The position numbers and the translations under genes are program-made. A stretch of 64,000 bases of DNA, taken from contig CM066035.1 of NCBI GenBank assembly GCA_033557465.1, positions 922,708,522 to 922,772,521 of the forward strand. Direction: 5' to 3'. Below are positions 20,850 through 31,800 of the stretch, in pieces. The stretch comes from Ichthyophis bannanicus (lineage: Eukaryota > Chordata > Amphibia > Gymnophiona > Ichthyophiidae). Position 1 is the stretch's first letter. Every line of letters begins with the position of its first letter. The notes below the pieces were generated by a model, which saw nothing but the letters and a program-made list of their open reading frames with translations, did no database searches and was not told the origin of the DNA.

Positions 20850-21235
20850 TTCATCTGTGATAGTTAAATCAGTAATGAAGGTGGCAAAAAAATGGAGAAA
20901 ACCTTATAGTATGCCATCTGCTAAAGATCCTATACTCATTCAGGATTGCACCCTGGAATATTTTCTTTCCTGTCTGTCAAAATTGCAGCTCATAAACCTT
21001 TACATACAGCATTGCATGTGTGCCATCTTTGAAAGGGGTAAAGTTTCTCATCCCGCCTACTTCTCCAGTTACATTCTGAACTAGATGCTATCCTGGCTGA
21101 AGTAGATTTGTTTAGACCTATCTTATACGCTAGCATATAATGTATTTGATGCATCTTCCAAAATCTCAGCCTCCACTGCTGCTGCCAGACATCTTGCTTC
21201 GCTGTGTGTCTGGCCTCCATAAAGAAACTGATGTT
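20850..21235 (+). pseudogene. Possible DIRS Gag fragment upstream of copy E
   Basis: One frame gives VFDASSKISASTAAARHLAS and LCVWPP near 21150-21220. Its spacing resembles the gag region of copy E that reads QAFDVNALSLQASVCGVWAAR at 23055-23110. An earlier frame has KKWRKPYSMPSAKDPILIQD. If correct, copy E inserted into an older DIRS gag. Similarity is modest and there is no matching continuation after copy E at 27123. Confidence 0.35.
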
Positions 21236-21385
21236 ACTTATCGTCCCTCCAGTCCAGTCCCGAACCTCTGGATAATGCATCTCCTCCAGCAGCTTGGAGA
21301 CTGAGTACGTCACATTCTTGAGAGTAGCAATACTAATACCACTGGCTCCTCCCATGAGCTCCCAGTACACTCAGTCTCCAAGGAA
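21236..21385 (+). repeat. Left inverted terminal repeat of copy E
   Basis: Starts acttatcgtccctccagtcc and includes ggagactgagtacgtcacat and gccactggctcctcc-type blocks mirrored at 26955-27080. Confidence 0.88.
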
Positions 21386-22139
21386 CAAATAAGTTTAGTT
21401 GACTTTTAATTGGCTTTTAGTTGAGTTTTTATTGTATTGTTTGGTTTGGTTTGATTTTTTGTTTGTTTGCTCAGTTAAGTTTACTTATAAAAAAAAAAAA
21501 AAGGGGCAGCACCTTCAACGGAGGTTATTCACTGACTCTCCCTTTTTTTTTCTTTGCTTACATTATACCGCGATCCTGGGGCTTGGCGGCTCCCGATTCC
21601 TTCAATGGGTGAGGAGCCGCCATCTCTGCATTACAGGTCTGTCTTGGTGCTACTGCCTCCCCCCCCTCCTTCGCGCCGAAGTCGAAAGTCGGCTGAGTGC
21701 GGGAGGTTGAGAAGCCCGGTCTGCTCACGCACATCTCCTTCCTACTCCTTTCACCGGCGATCGGAGGTAAGCTGGGGGATTTTGATTACTTGGATTTTAA
21801 TAGCAAAATGCCAGAGGGGGAATCGACAGCAATTAAGAGTGGCAGTTTGGCGCCTCATGGTAATTGCATCAGGCCAGAGCGGGAAGTCAGTTGCTAGGCC
21901 TGTTTCCCATGGTTTTTACTGCACATTGTTTTTCCGGTCTCTATTTGCCCTGTACGCTGAGCTAGGGCCTGTGAAACTCTTTTATTTGTGGGTTTTAATG
22001 CTGTGAGTTGCAATCCTCGTGTAAAAAAAAAATAAATAAAACTCAGGCATTTTTTTGTTTTCAAAAGAAGCTTTAGGCTTTTCTTTTATGCCATTTACTG
22101 GGTTATCTGCAGCAGTGTAACACCTGTTGAGCAGTTAAC

Positions 22140-23650
22140 CAATGCCGCCCGTCCGCAGTGCCTAGTTTGCGGTACCCAACGTGGAACAGTGTTGGATGCT
22201 AGTGTGTGTCGTGCCTGTGCTTCGGAGGCCGTGGATATGGAGCAAGCGCTTCAGGAGAAGGTCAGGGAGCCTGCATCTGCGGCATCCCAGGGACCTCTTG
22301 ACCTTTCAGAGTCACTTCATCTTCTGCGCGTGAGTCTGGTTCAGCCATTTCAGGTCCCTCAACATCCCTTAATTTGGGAGAATTGGTTCTGGGGGGGGTT
22401 TCTCTCCCGAATTTGTGCTTTTACTGCATCAAGCCTTTTGCTTACGCTAGCAGGGGGTCAGGCCTGACCTCCCTGGAGTCGCTGCTGGGATGGAACAGAA
22501 GGGAGAGCTTTCTGGTCCCGGTCCAGTGAAGGCGGCCAGATTAGGAGAGGATCACTCATCTTTGGCTGATTGGCCAGGTTTGGATGAGGTAGAATTGGAT
22601 CCAGAGTGGAGGCTGAGGAATTAGAGGAAGGTGAAATTCTGGAGCTGTTAGATCAGGCCAGAATCATCAGGGTATTTCGGCAAGAGGAATTACCTGCTCT
22701 GATTGTGGAGTCCCTTCAGGCACTCAATTTACCAACTGGTCGCCTAGTGGATGAGGACTCTCTGGAGGATCCTCTCATCCAGGTGGTAAGGAGTACCCAA
22801 GCGGTCTTTCCTGATCACGAGTGGTTAAGCAGATGATACAGGATGAGTGTGATTTGCTGAAAGCAGGCCTTAGGGGAGCTAGGGCCTTCTCTTACCTTTA
22901 TCCTCTTTCTGATCAGGAGCGGGATTTGTTTTGCGCTCCTCGCATGGACGCAGCTGTGTCAGCTGTAATAAAGAAGACAACCATTCTGGTGGAGGGCAGT
23001 GCTGCTCTGAAGGATGGTCAAGACAGAAAGTTAGATACCCTGTTGAAGCAGGCTTTTGATGTTAATGCCTTGTCATTACAGGCTTCTGTTTGTGGGGTCT
23101 GGGCGGCCAGGGCCTGCCTTTGCTGGTCCCAACGGCTACAGCAGCCGTAGATTACGGCTCTTGAGCATGGGGCTGAGATTGCCAAGATTGAATCGGGAGA
23201 AGCTTACCTTGCAGATGTCCACTACAATCTAATCCGCAGTCTGGCTCACAGTATGGCGTCAATGGTAGCTGCTCGATGCTATCTCTGGCTGCGAAATTGG
23301 GCAGTGGACACTTCTTCTAAGTCCTGTCTTAGTAAGCTTCCCTTTAAGGGGAAGCTCCTGTTTGAAGAGGACCTGGAGAAGTTGGTCAAGGATTTGGGTG
23401 AATCCAAAGGAGGACGTCTGCCGGAGGACAAGCCAAAACGGGCGCAGTATGGCAGCGTCTCATGGCCAGGCACGGGATTTTGGGCGTTTTCGTACCTCCC
23501 GCCTTTCAGGTTTTCAGAGGGGAAGATTTTTTTCCCGAGGTCAGGGATTCAGATGTTTCTGAGATGCAGGCAGAGGATTCTCTGCCCCATCAACCTCAGG
23601 TTTTAAAAATCTACAATGAAGGGACGAGGGCCCAGGCAGGGGAGCAGCCC
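22140..23650 (+). pseudogene. DIRS Gag remnant of copy E
   Basis: An N-terminal CX2C...CX2C pair (QCLVCGTQRGT, then VCRACAS at 22155-22230) looks like a zinc-binding module and differs from the CCHC knuckle of the other family. An acidic stretch (EAEELEEGEILELLD) and a capsid-like part follow (QMIQDECDLLKAGLRGARAF, PRMDAAVSAVIKKTTI, DGQDRKLDTLLKQAFDV). The end encodes PFKGKLLFEEDLEKLVKDLG. Stops and frame changes divide it into several pieces. Confidence 0.75.
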
Positions 23651-25445
23651 GTGGGAAGTCAGCTATGGGATTTTTATCCTGCTTGGACCCACATAACATC
23701 CGATCAATGGGTACTGGAGATCATCCGCGAGGGTTATTCCCTTGAGTTCGCACGACCGATAACCGACTCCTTTGCCCAGTCTCCCTGCGGGGCAACAGAC
23801 AAGGTGCGGCCGGTAAAGGAAACTCTAGCTCGTCTTCTGCAATTGAGAGCAGTGGTTCCAGTACCCAGAAACCAATGCAGATGCGGTCGGTACTCGATTT
23901 ATTTTGTGGTACCCAAAAAAGATGGTTCCTGGCGTCTGATCCTGGACCTCAAGGGAGTAAAAAGTTGTCTTAGAGTACCACATTTTCGCATGGAAACCTT
24001 CCAGTCGATAATAGTAGCAGTGAGAGAGGGAGAGTTCTTAATGTCCCTAGATCTCATGGAAGTGTATCTACACATACCTATGAGATCAGACCATCAGTGA
24101 TACCTGCACTTTGCAGTGCCAATGGGGCACTTTCCGTTCCAGACCTTGCCCTTCGGTTTGGCTATGGCACTGCGGACATTCACCAAGGTCATCGTTGTCG
24201 TAGCTGCGGCGCTCTGAAAGGAAAGGTGTGCTTGTGCATTCTTATCTCGACGACTGGCTAATCAGAGCGAAGTCCCGGGACAAGAGCGTACAGGCTACTG
24301 CCCGGGTGATGCAACTTCTGGAAGGTCTGAGCTGGTTGGTCAATTGGGCCAAGAGCCGATTGACTCCTTCGCAGTAATATCTGGGAGTCCGATTTGACAC
24401 GAGAACAGGAGCACCAGATACAGAGCTTGCGGCTCTTGGTGTGGACATTTTTAAGCTGCATGAGACCAACAGCCTGGCAGTATCTGCAGTTATTGGGAAC
24501 AATGGTGGCAACGATGGAGGTGGTGCCATGGGCAAGAGCACATATGCGTCCTTTACAGAGATCTCTGCTTCGGCGGTGGTTGCACCAGACAGACTCCCTG
24601 ACCCAACACCTTCCTTGTCCACGGGATGTCAAGGTTGCTCTTCAATGGTGGCTCATTCGAGAAAATCTGACTGCGGGCATACCTCTCAAGCCTCCGCAAT
24701 GGATACCGGTTCTCACCGACGCCAGTTTGGCAGGTTGGGGGGCTCACTGTGAGGTTCACTATGCTCAAGGAGCTTGGAACGTGCAGGAGTCCAAATGGTC
24801 AATCAACAGACTGGAATTGAAAGCAGCTTTTCTGCCGCTTAGGGCTTTCAAGAATATGCTCCTAGGCTGGTCTGTGAGTTTTATCAGACAACGTGACAGC
24901 TGTAGCGTATCTAAATCATCAAGGCGGCACAGGCAGTGTGGTGCTCGAGGAGCTGTCGTAGAATCTATTTCTCTGGGCAGAGCCTCGACTCGCATATAGC
25001 GGGTGTAGACAACGTAACAGCAGATTATCTCGGCCGGGTTTGCGTGGATCTGTGGTAGTGGGCTCTTCACTCGGAAGTCTACGCACAGGTAGTCCGCAGA
25101 TGGGGAACTCCTCTCATAGATCTTACAGCAACCTTCGAATCTGCCAAGACCAATCGTTTCTTCATCAGAAGGCGGGAAAGGATGTCGGAAGGCATAGACA
25201 CCCTGTTGCTACAATGGCCAACGGAGAGAATTCTCCGTCTTTTCCCTGTGGGCCTTGATAGGCCATGTGGTTCAGAGGATCAAAGCACATCACGGATGTG
25301 TCATCCTAATAGCTCCGGACTGGCCAAGACGTCCTTGGTACATGGACCTGGTGCGGCTATTGGCGGATCGGCCATGGCGTCTACCGCAGTGCAGTGACCT
25401 GTTGCAGGGTCCTCTGCGCATGCATCAGGTGAATCTTCTCGCTTA
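23651..25445 (+). pseudogene. DIRS RT-RNase H remnant of copy E
   Basis: Blocks in order: WTHITSDQWVLEIIREGYSL near 23690-23745, CGRYSIYFVVPKKDGSWRLI near 23880-23940, an LMSLDL motif near 24040 that keeps the first catalytic Asp although the next residues differ from LKDAY, FGLAMALRTFTKV near 24150-24190, and SYLDDWLIRAKSRD near 24240-24280 with both catalytic Asp present. RNase H has VLTDASLAGWGAHCEVHYAQGAW near 24710-24780 and KWSINRLELKAA. A stop after MRSDHQ (24099-24101) and later frame changes inactivate it. Confidence 0.8.
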
Positions 25446-25449
25446 ATGG

Positions 25450-26500
25450 CTTGGCTCTTGAAAGGGCGCGGTTGAGACGAAAGGGGTATTCGGCGCCTGT
25501 TATTTCAACCTTGCTAAATGCGTGAAAGAGGTCTATGTCATTAGCCTACATCCGCGTCTGGCATATTTTTGAAGCGTGGTGTTCCGAAAGGCGATTGCAG
25601 TCGTTTTCAGCAACGGTACTGGACATCTTGGCCTTTTTGCAAGATGGCTTTGATAAGGGGTTGGAATCCAGCTCATTATGGGTGCAGCTGGTGGCAATTG
25701 TGTGTTTTTGCGGAAAGCTCCATTAAGAGCCCTTGGGCTCTCATCTGGACGTGCTTCAGTTTCTTCGGGGGTTAATCGTTTGCGTCCACCTCATCGGGTG
25801 CTGGTTCCCTCGTGGGATCTCAATTTGGTTCTGAAGGCCTAACCAAGGAACCTTTTGAGCCTTTGAGCAGAGCTTCTTTGAAAGACTTGACGTTGAAGAC
25901 AATCTTTTTGGTAGCAGTTTGTTCTGCACGGAGGATTTTGGCGTTGCAAGCTTTGTCTTACCAGGAGCCATTTCTTTCATTTTCTCAGGAGAAGGTGGTT
26001 CTTCGTCCGGTTTCCTCTTTCCTACCAAAGGTGGTCTCGGCGTTTCATGTCAATCAGCCGGTATCTCTACCGGTATTAGACAGCTCTAATGGTTCTACGC
26101 TTGGGCATGACCTATGTCGGTTGGATGTTAAGAAGGCTCTCAAGTGTTATCTGAAGATTCTGAGAGTTTTCGCAAATCGAATTGATTGTCCTTTTTGGGG
26201 GTCCATGCAAAGGCGAAGCAGCAGCTAAGACCACCATTTCCAGATGGTTTCAAGAAGCCATTGCTTCTGCTTACATTTTGCAGGGTTGTGTGGTACCTCT
26301 AGGACTCCGAGCTCATTCCACTAGAGCTCAGGCAGCTGCTTGGGCAGAGTATAGTTTAGTTCCCCCGATAGAAATCTATCGGGAGGCTACTTAGTGTCTA
26401 CTGAAAGTATACAGTGAAGACCATCACCTTGATGTCCAGGCGGCGGGGGAGGCCCGTTTTGGTTTGGCAGTTTTGCATGCCGGTTTGGCGGGTCCCTCCC
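25450..26500 (+). pseudogene. DIRS tyrosine recombinase remnant of copy E
   Basis: Catalytic Arg box CSARRILALQAL near 25920-25960, then SFLPKVVSAFHVNQPVSLPV near 26015-26075 and the HxxR box in RAHSTRAQAAAWAEY near 26310-26350. Where C has HYCLE, this copy reads DHHLD near 26420, so the catalytic tyrosine appears replaced by His (one base from TAT to CAT). There are frame changes near 25830 and 26200. Confidence 0.75.
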
Positions 26501-26519
26501 ATTAAGCAACTACTCTGTT

Positions 26520-26640
26520 ACATCCCAGAGGTTCGGGACTGGACTGGAGGGATAAGGAAAGCGAAATTAGACTTACCTGCTAATTGTTGTTCCTTGAGGA
26601 ACTCCAGTCCAGTCCCGTATCCCACCTGGGGTTGTTTTAA
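26520..26640 (+). repeat. Internal complementary region (ICR) of copy E
   Basis: Reads aggttcgggactggactgga, then gggataaggaaagcgaaatt, agacttacctgctaattgtt and gttccttgaggaactccagt. Its reverse complement equals the right end (27075-27122) joined to the left end (21236 on). Confidence 0.88.
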
Positions 26641-26949
26641 GATTCTGCCGTTTTCATTAGATTTCGGCTCCATTATATACAGAGCTGCTGCTTGATCTCA
26701 GTTTTATCAAGAAAATTATACTTTGAAAGCTTTCGCGAGGTCTGTTAGCGTTTGAGAACTATTGGAGAACACCTGGTTCTCTACAGAGGGTTGCTTTCTC
26801 TCTCTCTCCTTTTTTTTTTTCCTCTTACTCTTTCCTACTCCGGGGAGTTGGAGGAGTACCTCCTAGAAGGTTGATACACGTATTTCTAGTTAGTTGTTTT
26901 CTTGTTGAATATATTTCTACTTATTTGTTGCTCATGTGAGTTTGCTTTG

Positions 26950-27122
26950 TCAATAGGTTACTGGGAGCTCTGGGAGGAGCCAGTGGTATTAGTACTGCTA
27001 CTCTCAAGAATGTGACGTACTCGGTCTCCAAGCTGCTGGAGGAGGTGCACTACCGAGAGGTTCGGGACTGGACTGGAGTTCCTCAAGGAGCAACAATTAG
27101 CAGCTAAGCCTAATTTTGCTTT
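26950..27122 (+). repeat. Right inverted terminal repeat of copy E
   Basis: Inverted match of the left repeat, ending ggagttcctcaaggagcaac then aattagcagctaagcctaat and tttgctt. Confidence 0.88.
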
Positions 27123-27345
27123 AGGGCTAGCAGGTGCTTCATGTACTACAGACACCCTTTTTAGGGATAAAGTAAAAGATCAGGGATAATATCACGGACC
27201 ACTGTTCTACCTTATAACACTACTTGTTTTTGTCTCCACGTTCTACACATGCTCTACAGCAATGGTTCTCAACTAGTGTGTTGTGAAGCACTGGGAGGTG
27301 TTTCACAGGGCTAGCACAAGTAGGGTAGAAGTTTCAGGGAGGCGG

Positions 27346-27368
27346 CAGCAGCAGCAGCAGCAGCAGCA
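27346..27368. repeat. (CAG)n microsatellite
   Basis: Seven perfect CAG units plus CA, in non-coding context inside the hAT-type element. Confidence 0.95.
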
Positions 27369-27409
27369 TATTAAAGCCAGTCATCCGGAGATGCAGCCAT
27401 ACATGCCAT

Positions 27410-28525
27410 CCTCAAAGTAAGAGATACCAATGATTAAACATATTCACAAATATTGATGCATAAAGAAATGCCACTCTGCCATGACAAAACTAAATGCATA
27501 AAAATTGTGAGTGACTAAGGGCCTCAGTTGGGGTGTTCCCTGCCTTATTTAGGCTATAAGCCAAGGCTGTGGGCACTAAACAACCCCTAGTGAGTTTTTC
27601 ATTGGCCCTTGTCAGCAAAGTCCATGTGCTTTTTAAATTTTTAAATGCATATAAAAAAGAAGTGCTTAGCTTCAGATATCCAGAGAACTCGGCATAGACC
27701 CTCTCAGCTGTTGACGCTATACTCAACTCGAGTTTCACAACGTTAACTTCCAAATGCCTGCTTTAGGAGAACAAACTGCAAGGCTGGAGGGTAATGAAGT
27801 TCCTGAGAGGGAAAAAACCCACACCTGCACACTTCTGGTGTTTTTAAAGGAACCTACAGGCCAAAAAGAATTAGCATAATGTCATTACAGCACGGAAAAT
27901 CATTCCGTATCTTCAGTAAGACCATTTGGCTGAAAACCATTTAGGTGAAAAATCCAGCACTGTTCTAGATAAAGCCAGCAATACATCTCTATCAATAATA
28001 AGTGAGATAATTCAATGCAATGTTGAACCAGCAGTGCCGATAGACTGAGTGGACATGTTTGGTTAAACGAGTTTTTATCATTTTGCAGATCCTCTTGATA
28101 TAAACCTTGGCACAAGGGCAAACAATTATGTAAAATAGCCCAAGTAGAACGACAGTCACATATCTCAGTTTGTATGGATGCCCCATCTGGCCATCTCTGT
28201 AATTAGGGAACAAGAGGTTGCATACATATTGTACTACATTGTCCACAAGGTGAATGATTTCCTTCCTCAAGATCCTCACGAGTTTCTTGATTAATGTTTG
28301 AATGAACCACATAGTTGCGGAGATTTTTACCATGAGTATCAACAATGCATGGCCCTCTCGAACACCTCAGCCTTGGCTTATAGCCTAAATAAGGCGGGGA
28401 CACCCCAACTAAAGTCCTTGGTCACTTATAATTTTTATGCATTTGGTTTTGTCATGGCAGAGTGACTTTTTTTTCTACATAATTGAAGAAGTTTAATCAT
28501 TGGTGTCTTACTTTGGGGATGAACA
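27410..28525 (-). mobile_element. Penelope-like element fragment with inverted ends
   Basis: Arms of about 120-165 bp at 27410-27575 and 28365-28525 are inverted copies (both have cttatttaggctataagcca then aggctg, and catgacaaaa). On the minus strand between them, a CxxC pair (SPCGQCS near 28250) is followed by YIIVCPCAKVYIKRICKMIK near 28050-28120, the GIY-YIG endonuclease block of Penelope elements. Here the usual YVGKT is YIKRI, so the active site is damaged. The RT domain is missing. It sits inside the hAT-type element. Confidence 0.7.
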
Positions 28526-28760
28526 TTTTTCAAATGAGCACCATTTCAGGGAGTCGCCTTTACTAGTAACCATACGCACCATGGCATTCTTTTTCAGTTT
28601 GCTCCAAACTGCTTCTTCCCATGATCGTAGCAGCATGAGGCATTTATGATTGCATTATACACAAGAAGTGAAATCATATTAAGCATGGCTTCCTGTTGTG
28701 ACCTTGGGAAGGCGTGAAATATCAAAGATTGCTGCAGCTTGTACGGCTATGTCTTCTGCT
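28526..28760. other. Unassigned interior of hAT-type element
   Basis: No coding frame or recognised repeat. Confidence 0.5.
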
Positions 28761-29070
28761 GCATAGAAGAGGGCAGATGCTGCACTGCTGAGATTGCAGG
28801 GGGGAAGGGACAGATCATGTACTGAGGGGAGAGAGAAGGCGCTGCACTTTTGAGGTAGCCAGCAGAGGGTAGATGTACTGTTGGGGATCGTGGGGGGAGG
28901 GCAAGGGTAGAGGACAGATACTGCACTGTGTCGGGGGGGGGGGAGTGGAGGGAGAGAAGGCAGATGTTGCATTGTTGGGGTAGATGGGAAGGGAGAAAAG
29001 AGACATTGCAGTGGAGGGGGTAGACGCTGGGCTTAAAGGGGTGGAGTGAGGGGAGGGAGAGAGAAAAGGG
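28761..29070. repeat. Degenerate G/A-rich minisatellite
   Basis: About six imperfect units, each starting close to agatgctgcactg or acagatactgcactg and followed by a G/A-rich run of variable length. The minus-strand open frames here are a consequence of base composition. Confidence 0.7.
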
Positions 29071-30198
29071 TGCTGCCAGGCATTATGGAATCATGTGGGA
29101 GAATGGGGGTTTGTCAAGGAGATGAGCAACAAGAATGTTGCGTACAGAGGATAAAAATTTGTTCATTGAGAGAGTGTATGAAAGAAGAGATGAAAAGATC
29201 AGGGAAGAAGTGAGGCAGGGAAAATGGCAGAGCTATGGTAGATGGGCTGGGCAGGAGGTGAAAGAAGAAAAGTTGATAGGCGAAAGTTAAAAAGGAGTTA
29301 GAGGGTGAAATTTGAGTTTGCAGAGAAGCAGAAAAGAGCAATATATCTGAGACAGATGTAAGGATGGAATGTGAAAAGACAGGAGAGTGGAAAAACAATA
29401 AATGAACACCAGACATAGGGTAGAGAAGTCAAATGATGAAAGCAGAAAAGAGAGACTGGGATCAAAATGACTGGGAAAATAAGATGCCCAGACAACAAAG
29501 GTAGAAAAGAATTTATTTTGAATTTATTAACTGGAATATGTTTTTCTTGGGAGATATGGATGTGTGTGTTTTATTCAGTCCAAGAGGAGATGTGTGTTGT
29601 ATTTCTCCAGTGTTCTTGAGGCTCCCAGTTCAATTTTTGTCTTATTTCTTTTTCTAATTTTTGGTTGCTTGTTATGTATTTGATGAAAGTCTTTATGCTG
29701 CATGCGATCAAGCATGTAATTTCCGTTTAGAAATCTGTAGTGGCCCCACTTATTCTGTTTTATCAATAGTACGTGTATTGGTGTTCTAGGGCCCAGTATA
29801 ATGTTGTACTGCCTCTTCATAGGTGGGGTTCTTGCTGTTTGAGTCATAAGAATGCTACTATGGTGTGCCAGGTTTGCTATATCTGTGTTCCGTGGGGATT
29901 TTTTTTCAGGTTTTGTATTTCTCAGTGTAGTGGAGAGATTTATGTTGCAGTTACTCAGATGACATGAGAATCAGAATATTTTTTTTATATGGTAACTTCC
30001 ATGGAGAAATGTCCTAGTTGTGCTCTGATCCTGTTGCGGGGAGGTACGGTTTTTGTAGATGCAGAATATGTCAACATTGAATATATAAAAGCTGCTATAT
30101 TGGGTCAGACCAAAGGTTTGTGAGGGGTCATGTGTGTGATGTTGCACGTTGAGCATCCATCGGGTGTGTCCCAATGGAAGAAGGGTTGAGGGCCACTG
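29071..30198. other. Unassigned interior of hAT-type element
   Basis: A purine-rich section (to about 29500) is followed by ordinary sequence with no convincing frame. A short stretch near 30090-30118 reads tgctatattgggtcagacca, resembling a CR1 3' end. Confidence 0.5.
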
Positions 30199-30269
30199 CT
30201 CTACAGGAACGAGCACAACCCAGTCTCATAGAAAGAAGTTTTGTTTTCTATGCCAGGTAGCCAGAGTAA

Positions 30270-31064
30270 TAATTCATCAAGGGAAACACATCAACAAAAC
30301 TATTTTTTGTCGGAACTTACACTGTGAAGAATCTATTCCTTCTCGTGGTGTGATGTTCCTTTTTTTCTTTTATCTAGGAACGCAACCCTAACTTCAGGTA
30401 TTTGAGGGGATATGAACCCCTCAACACCAACCGGTATAAATTGTGTGCTCCTCCATCACAAACAATCAGACGGAAAGATCACTTAGCTGAGTTCACATTA
30501 GTTTTTCTTTTCTATGTGAAGACGATATCTTCTTTCAGCAGTTAAATGGCCAAAGATACAGCCAAACAACCTTCCCAAAATTGGATTTGTGTCAACCAAT
30601 TAGAGATCTCCAAACTCCCGAAATAGTAACCCAACGTTGTGTTTCAAGCCAAAGAAACTCCTGGCCCTTCTTCAAACTGTGTTGCTCATCCTATTCCCGG
30701 AAGTAACCCTATTTGAACTTCCTGGAATAAACATATGACCAGTTGGTAATAATGCAAAGGCTCACGGTAGTTAAAGTCCTCACCTCCATGATTATATAAT
30801 GCTCCACCAGTCCAAAGATGAATTTAACCCCTGTGGTATTGTAGACTCCAGGGTATAAATCTAGAACTGTTCACGGTAGCATAAACGAGAGTCCCCATCT
30901 CCCCCTCTATCATCAGATGGAATGTGATCTATCACTCTCCAGCGCAAATCCGTGAAACGATGACCATGTTCCTGACAATGAGCTGCTATTGGGGCTGATA
31001 ATACTGCATTAGTTATCCGAGAACGATGTTCTTGAAGACACATACGCAATTGGGCTATACACAA
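30270..31064 (-). pseudogene. Penelope GIY-YIG domain C-terminus, left arm
   Basis: Minus-strand frame 31064-30861 encodes LQEHRSRITNAVLSAPIAAH, then CQEHGHRFTDLRWRVI and RLCYREQF. The start of the domain with its Tyr pair is missing because the copy is 5'-truncated. The stretch to 30270 is 3' UTR that pairs with 31530-32113. Confidence 0.8.
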
Positions 31065-31079
31065 TTCTGGTCATCAACA

Positions 31080-31531
31080 GGAAGCAGTAATAGGGCACTT
31101 TAAATGTACTAATTGTGACTTTTGTGATTTGACGTTGGAAGGTTCGAACTGGATACATCCTTCACAACGTCGAAGAGTATTTAGTAAGTTTTTTACTAAT
31201 TGTCAGACCTTTTGTTGTGTATGTGTTAGTTTGCCCATGTCAAAAGATCTACGTGGGAAAAACTGCCAGATCAATAAAGAAACGTCTTCAGGAACATCAT
31301 TCTCGGATAACTAATGCAGTATTATCAGCCCCAATAGCAGCTCATTGTCAGGAACATGGTCATCGTTTCACGGATTTGCGCTGGAGAGTGATAGTTCACA
31401 TCCCATCTGATGATAGAAGGGGAGATTGGGACTCTCGTTTATGCTACCGTGAACAGTTCTGGATTTATACCCTGGAGTCTACAATACCACAGGGGTTAAA
31501 TTCATCTTTGGACTGGTGGAGTATTATATAA
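31080..31531 (+). pseudogene. Penelope GIY-YIG endonuclease domain, right arm
   Basis: A linker with paired cysteines (CTNCDFC-like, about 31108-31130, in a neighbouring frame) precedes VYVLVCPCQKIYVGKTARSI near 31215-31280: the GIY-YIG-type Tyr residues, the CPC typical of Penelope and a following Arg. Then RLQEHHSRITNAV, HCQEHGHRF and REQFWIYTLE with the catalytic-Glu region. It ends at 31531. The RT domain upstream is absent, so this is a 5'-truncated copy, although the C-terminal domain itself reads cleanly from about 31217. Confidence 0.85.
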
Positions 31532-31689
31532 TCATGAAGGTGAGGACTTTAACTACCGTGAGCCTTTGCATTATTACCAACTGGTCATATGTTTATTCCA
31601 GGAAGTTCAAATAGGGTTACTTCCGGGAATAGGATGAGCAACACAGTATGAAGAAGGGCCAGGAGTTTCTTTGGCTTGAAACACAATGT

Positions 31690-31800
31690 TGGGTTACTAT
31701 TTCGGGAGCTTGGAGATCTCGACTTGGTTGCCACAAATCCAATTTTGACTATTTCGGGAGTTTGGAGATCTCGAATTGGTTGCCACAAATCCAATTTTGG
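31690..31800. repeat. Tandem duplication of about 57 bp in right Penelope arm
   Basis: The unit ctatttcgggagyttggaga followed by tctcga.ttggttgccacaa occurs twice in a row in the right arm, but once (inverted) in the left arm at about 30585-30630. Confidence 0.8.

Larger units (their letters stand above)
21236..27122 (+). mobile_element. DIRS retrotransposon copy E, structurally complete (family 2)
   Basis: Terminal repeats at 21236-21385 and 26950-27122 are inverted copies (CAGTCCCGAACCTCTGG against CCGAGAGGTTCGGGACTG). An ICR at about 26520-26640 is the reverse complement of the joined ends. Between them lie gag, RT-RNase H and recombinase in the usual order. The terminal sequences are unrelated to those of copies B, C, D, I, K, N and O, which defines a second DIRS family here. 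All frames are broken. Confidence 0.9.
27252..30206. mobile_element. hAT-type DNA transposon, non-autonomous or gutted, with 8-bp target duplication
   Basis: Perfect 8-bp duplications CTCTACAG lie at 27252-27259 and 30199-30206. Just inside, terminal inverted repeats start CAATGGTTCTCAAC (27260) and, on the other strand, CAGTGGCCCTCAAC (30198); 11 of 14 bases agree. This fits hAT elements, whose target consensus is close to nTCTAGAn. No hAT transposase frame is visible. The interior holds a Penelope fragment, a CAG microsatellite, a purine-rich minisatellite and unassigned sequence. Confidence 0.75.

Noticed and set aside
22600..22840. Acidic host protein exon (EAEELEEGEILELLD)
   Set aside because: It sits between a zinc-binding Gag start and a capsid-like Gag part inside copy E, with no splice sites, so it is Gag.
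28679..29498. Minus-strand coding frames rich in Pro, Ser and Leu
   Set aside because: They follow from the G/A-rich strand and minisatellite; several frames overlap with no conserved domain.
31217..31531. Homing endonuclease or host GIY-YIG repair gene
   Set aside because: The CPC and YVGKT context, the following REQFWIY block and the 3' UTR in a truncated repeat match Penelope elements.
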